A model generated the notes under the pieces. It made no database searches, was not told where the DNA came from, and saw only the letters and a program-made list of their open reading frames with translations. A stretch of DNA of 7,150 bases from Dehalococcoidia bacterium (GTDB lineage: Bacteria; Chloroflexota; Dehalococcoidia; SAR202; UBA11138): positions 1 to 7,150 of the forward strand of contig JAAXHZ010000208.1 in NCBI GenBank assembly GCA_012270625.1, in the 5' to 3' direction. Positions 5,140-7,150 of the stretch are shown piece by piece. Position numbers and translations under genes: made by a program. How positions within the stretch are numbered: the stretch's first letter is position 1; the number at the start of each line of letters is the position of its first letter.

Positions 5140-6087
5140 CTAATCTACCAGAGCCTGCCGAGCCTGTTCGTAGAGGCTGTCAGCCATCGATGTAATATCA
5201 GACGCCATTGTCAGCTGTTCGCGCCATTGCGCTGGAATCGCTTGGACTCCGTAGTGGGCGCCCGCTATCTGTCCATAGACTGCTCCAGTCGTGTCGGCGT
5301 CCTCACCCAGGTTGACCACCTTTAGAGCCCCCTCCACGAAGTCCCCGGTGTGGTAGAAAGCCCATAACACTGCCTCCAGGGTATCCACGACGTATCCACT
5401 TCCCCTGATGTCTGGGGGCTGTCGATGTTTGAACGAGCCTTCGGCTATTTCGGCTATCTTCCCGGACAGCGGGTCTCTTTCCCACATTTCATCGACCGGG
5501 CTGTAGTGTGTGGACAGCAGCGTCTCCTTATCGACGCCCATCAGCGCTCCGACAATCAGACCGGCGAAGTACCGACAGGCATCGATCGACTCCCGGGCTC
5601 CATGAGTGGTCCGGGAGCTGTCGGCACTGCGGTCGATCGCCTGCCGAGCGTCTCCGGCGAAGTACATTGAAACAGGCGCCAGCCGCATCAACGCGCCGTT
5701 GCCCGCGGACATGGGATCGGTGGATCCTGAGTACGGATCGCCGGTGTCATAGAAACGCATCAGGGAGGCGCGTACTGTGTTACCGATGTCGAAGCAGTAT
5801 GTGAGCGATGACATATAGCCCTCCCGCCACCACCGCACATATCGCTGCATCTGGTCCAAGGGATCGAAGCCGTCGCTCTCGATCAGGCTCTTGGCCAGGC
5901 ACAGGGCCATCGACGTGTCGTCGGTCCACTGGCCGGGTTCCAATCCGAACGGTCCCCCGCCAATCATGTCGTCAATGGGATCGAAGGCGCCGGGTCTTTT
6001 GAACTCCAGTGTTGTCCCCAGCGCGTCGCAGGCAGCCAGTCCCAACAGACAGCCGCGGAAACGGTCTCGGGTGGTTACTTCACTCAT
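5140..6087 (-). CDS. ADP-ribosylglycohydrolase family protein (DraG/ARH fold, 315 aa)
   Basis: The family hydrolyses the bond between ADP-ribose and protein, nucleic acid or small acceptors, using a two-Mg2+ centre in an all-helical fold. RFRGCLLGLAACDALG (9-24) is the family opening. QWTDDTSMAL (53-62) supplies the first metal ligands (T55, D56, D57). SAGNGALMRLAPV (127-139) is the conserved mid motif, with TTHG near 160-163. NLGEDADTTGAVYGQIAGA (259-277) supplies the second ligand set (D263, D265, T266). All expected metal-binding residues are present and the length is normal, so it should be active. Its ATG (6085-6087) overlaps the TGA of the upstream phosphatase by 4 bp, and it lacks its own clear ribosome site, so it is probably translated by coupling. 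No DraT or other ADP-ribosyltransferase is in the window, so the substrate is unknown. Confidence 0.93.
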   Translation of the reverse strand: MSEVTTRDRFRGCLLGLAACDALGTTLEFKRPGAFDPIDDMIGGGPFGLEPGQWTDDTSMALCLAKSLIESDGFDPLDQMQRYVRWWREGYMSSLTYCFDIGNTVRASLMRFYDTGDPYSGSTDPMSAGNGALMRLAPVSMYFAGDARQAIDRSADSSRTTHGARESIDACRYFAGLIVGALMGVDKETLLSTHYSPVDEMWERDPLSGKIAEIAEGSFKHRQPPDIRGSGYVVDTLEAVLWAFYHTGDFVEGALKVVNLGEDADTTGAVYGQIAGAHYGVQAIPAQWREQLTMASDITSMADSLYEQARQALVD

Positions 6088-6647
6088 GCGTCCTTCCCTG
6101 CCCCAGATCTCTCATTCCACGTCCGTACATAGTCTTTCTGCTGCCTGGTTTCAGGAGATTCTGGAATACGCCAGAACTTTTCCACACCCTTCCACCACTC
6201 CGCGATCTGTACGAGCGCTTCGTCTCCAGTGAGTCCATGCCGTACGAGCCAGCAGCCGACCACGGTGCCGGTGCGTCCGACTCCGCCATAGCAGTGGACG
6301 TACACGGTCTCGCCACCTTCCAGGGCGCCGTCGATAGCGTCGAGAATCTCCTTCATCTGTTCGGGACTGCGCGGGACAGACATGTCTTCGACTGGATGGC
6401 GCTCCGACCGGACATCTTTCCCAAGAAGACGAGACTCCTCCTCAGCGATCAGGTCGTACCGTTCCAGCGGCTCCCTCACCTCCGTCAGGTCGATGAAGTG
6501 ATCGATGCCGGCTTGGAGGAGATCGCGCAACTTTGCCGCCGCGGCGCGGGGGTCTTTTGCGCCGGGGTACTCGCCCGCCGCAAATCGGCCCGGTCTCACC
6601 CAGTAGCTGTTGGGTATAGGCCGGTCGTATCTGTCTGCGGAGCACAC
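6084..6647 (-). CDS. dual-specificity / protein-tyrosine phosphatase family protein (187 aa)
   Basis: Cysteine-based phosphatases remove phosphate from protein Tyr/Ser/Thr or from small phosphorylated molecules through a phosphocysteine intermediate. The signature loop is VHCYGGVGRTGT (117-128), with nucleophile C119, R125 and T126. The general acid is likely D88 in HPVEDMSVP, at the usual distance before the loop. The N-terminal segment PIPNSYWVRPGRFAAGEYPG (10-29) and IDLTEVRE (52-59) match the DSP/tyrosine phosphatase fold in which a strand leads into FIDLT. GTG at 6647 is the start, backed by AGGAGG (6656-6661) at 8-nt spacing. Coupling by a 4-bp overlap to the ADP-ribosylglycohydrolase implies a shared role. 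It follows the DUF885 gene by 89 bp. Substrate is not predictable. Confidence 0.92.
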   Translation of the reverse strand: MCSADRYDRPIPNSYWVRPGRFAAGEYPGAKDPRAAAAKLRDLLQAGIDHFIDLTEVREPLERYDLIAEEESRLLGKDVRSERHPVEDMSVPRSPEQMKEILDAIDGALEGGETVYVHCYGGVGRTGTVVGCWLVRHGLTGDEALVQIAEWWKGVEKFWRIPESPETRQQKDYVRTWNERSGAGKDA

Positions 6648-6655
6648 GCTTGGGA

Positions 6656-6661
6656 CCTCCT
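6656..6661 (-). promoter_or_regulatory. strong Shine-Dalgarno site fixing the GTG start of the phosphatase
   Basis: On the minus strand AGGAGG reads from 6661 to 6656, eight bases before the GTG at 6647. It is a full-length consensus site and decides the start; the next in-frame methionine lies far inside the phosphatase domain. Confidence 0.85.
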
Positions 6662-6736
6662 AACGGTAGCTTGGTTTTCATCATTTTGATACGGATACAG
6701 TTCGCACCAGTGTAAGTAACTATCGGTCTGCAACCC

Positions 6737-7150
6737 TCACCCTCGCCTGAACTCATCCCGCATCTGCGCCAGGCCCATTGGCCCCAGTGACAGCGCGCGG
6801 GTGTGCCACTCCTTGAGGTCGAAATCAGAACCCAGGCGACGCTTCGACTCTTCCCTGGCCGCGAGCCACTCGCGCTCGCCCGCCTTGTAGCTGATGGCCT
6901 GTCCGGGGATGCCGAGGTAGCGGCTGACCTCGCTGGCGACGAAGTCCGCTGGGAAGTGGCTCTTCAGGTTGATGAACTCCAGACCGAGCTCGGGAGTCCA
7001 CTGTTCGCCGGGATGAAAGTCCTGGCCGTCTGGTATGGCTAGCTCCAGGTGCATTCCGATGTCTATGATGACGCGGACGGACCGGAGCGCCTGCGCTCGC
7101 AGCATTCCAAGATAGTAGTCTGGGTTCTCCAGATAGCCCAGCTCGCCCAT
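6737..7150 (-). CDS. C-terminal part of a DUF885 family protein (cut by the window edge)
   Basis: Only the last 137 codons are in the window. The ATG at the very edge is an internal methionine, and the gene continues beyond 7150. DUF885 proteins are usually about 550-600 aa and are predicted to be metallopeptidase-like, with a histidine/glutamate motif upstream that is not visible here. Seen features typical of the family C-terminus are PDYYLGMLRAQALRSVRVIIDIGMH (10-34), SRYLGIPGQAISYKAGEREWL (76-96) with the conserved PGQA..YK.G element, and FDLKEWHTRALSLGPMGLAQM (110-130). The stop TGA is at 6737-6739. Activity, location and any secretion signal cannot be judged from this fragment. The 89-bp gap to the phosphatase leaves open whether they share a transcript. 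Confidence 0.88.
   Translation of the reverse strand: MGELGYLENPDYYLGMLRAQALRSVRVIIDIGMHLELAIPDGQDFHPGEQWTPELGLEFINLKSHFPADFVASEVSRYLGIPGQAISYKAGEREWLAAREESKRRLGSDFDLKEWHTRALSLGPMGLAQMRDEFRRG

Noticed and set aside
6009..6689. 226-aa plus-strand frame over the phosphatase
   Set aside because: It is antisense to a gene with a complete active-site motif and a consensus ribosome site, so the minus strand is the coding one.
1..7150. CRISPR array, tRNA, rRNA or riboswitch
   Set aside because: No evenly spaced repeats, no tRNA cloverleaf with a T-loop, and no rRNA or known riboswitch core was seen on either strand.

Overview
The window looks like a piece of bacterial chromosome of moderately high GC content, with dense genes, GTG and TTG starts alongside ATG, and 4-bp stop/start overlaps. 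The gene families (a class-V aminotransferase of the alanine-glyoxylate type, a DUF885 protein, VapBC, an ADP-ribosylglycohydrolase paired with a phosphatase) would fit an environmental Chloroflexota lineage such as Dehalococcoidia/SAR202. That placement is inference: the window holds no rRNA or other marker gene.

Layout. Positions 1-762 hold a short leader with a possible promoter and an unrecognised 205-aa protein that starts at TTG. Positions 824-1541 hold a type II toxin-antitoxin pair, a ribbon-helix-helix antitoxin and a PIN-domain toxin, overlapping by 4 bp. Its promoter is near consensus and sits so close to the antitoxin ATG that the mRNA should be leaderless. Convergent to it (1440-1748, minus) is what looks like a decayed FitA-type antitoxin with no toxin partner. 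The gene-free stretch 1749-2078 is rich in structure. It contains a 111-bp MITE-like element (1835-1945) with 17-bp terminal inverted repeats (16/17 match) and 6-bp flanking direct repeats. It also has a nested inverted repeat (1982-2023) and a perfect 14-bp tandem duplication (2034-2061) just upstream of the next gene.

Positions 2079-5065 are a plus-strand operon: a bifunctional mannose-1-phosphate guanylyltransferase/mannose-6-phosphate isomerase that makes GDP-mannose, a PLP-dependent class-V aminotransferase, and a small ABM-fold monooxygenase-like protein. Gaps are 9 and 14 bp, and the second and third genes have clear Shine-Dalgarno sites. The combination suggests sugar-nucleotide supply beside small-molecule metabolism, but no single pathway is evident.

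Positions 5140-7150 are on the minus strand and converge on that operon. In transcription order they are the C-terminal part of a DUF885 protein (cut by the window edge), a dual-specificity/tyrosine phosphatase with an HCYGGVGRTG active site, and an ADP-ribosylglycohydrolase whose ATG overlaps the phosphatase TGA. The phosphatase/hydrolase pair is the best candidate here for a little-described two-enzyme module, possibly removing phosphate and ADP-ribose from the same substrate or from a linked one.
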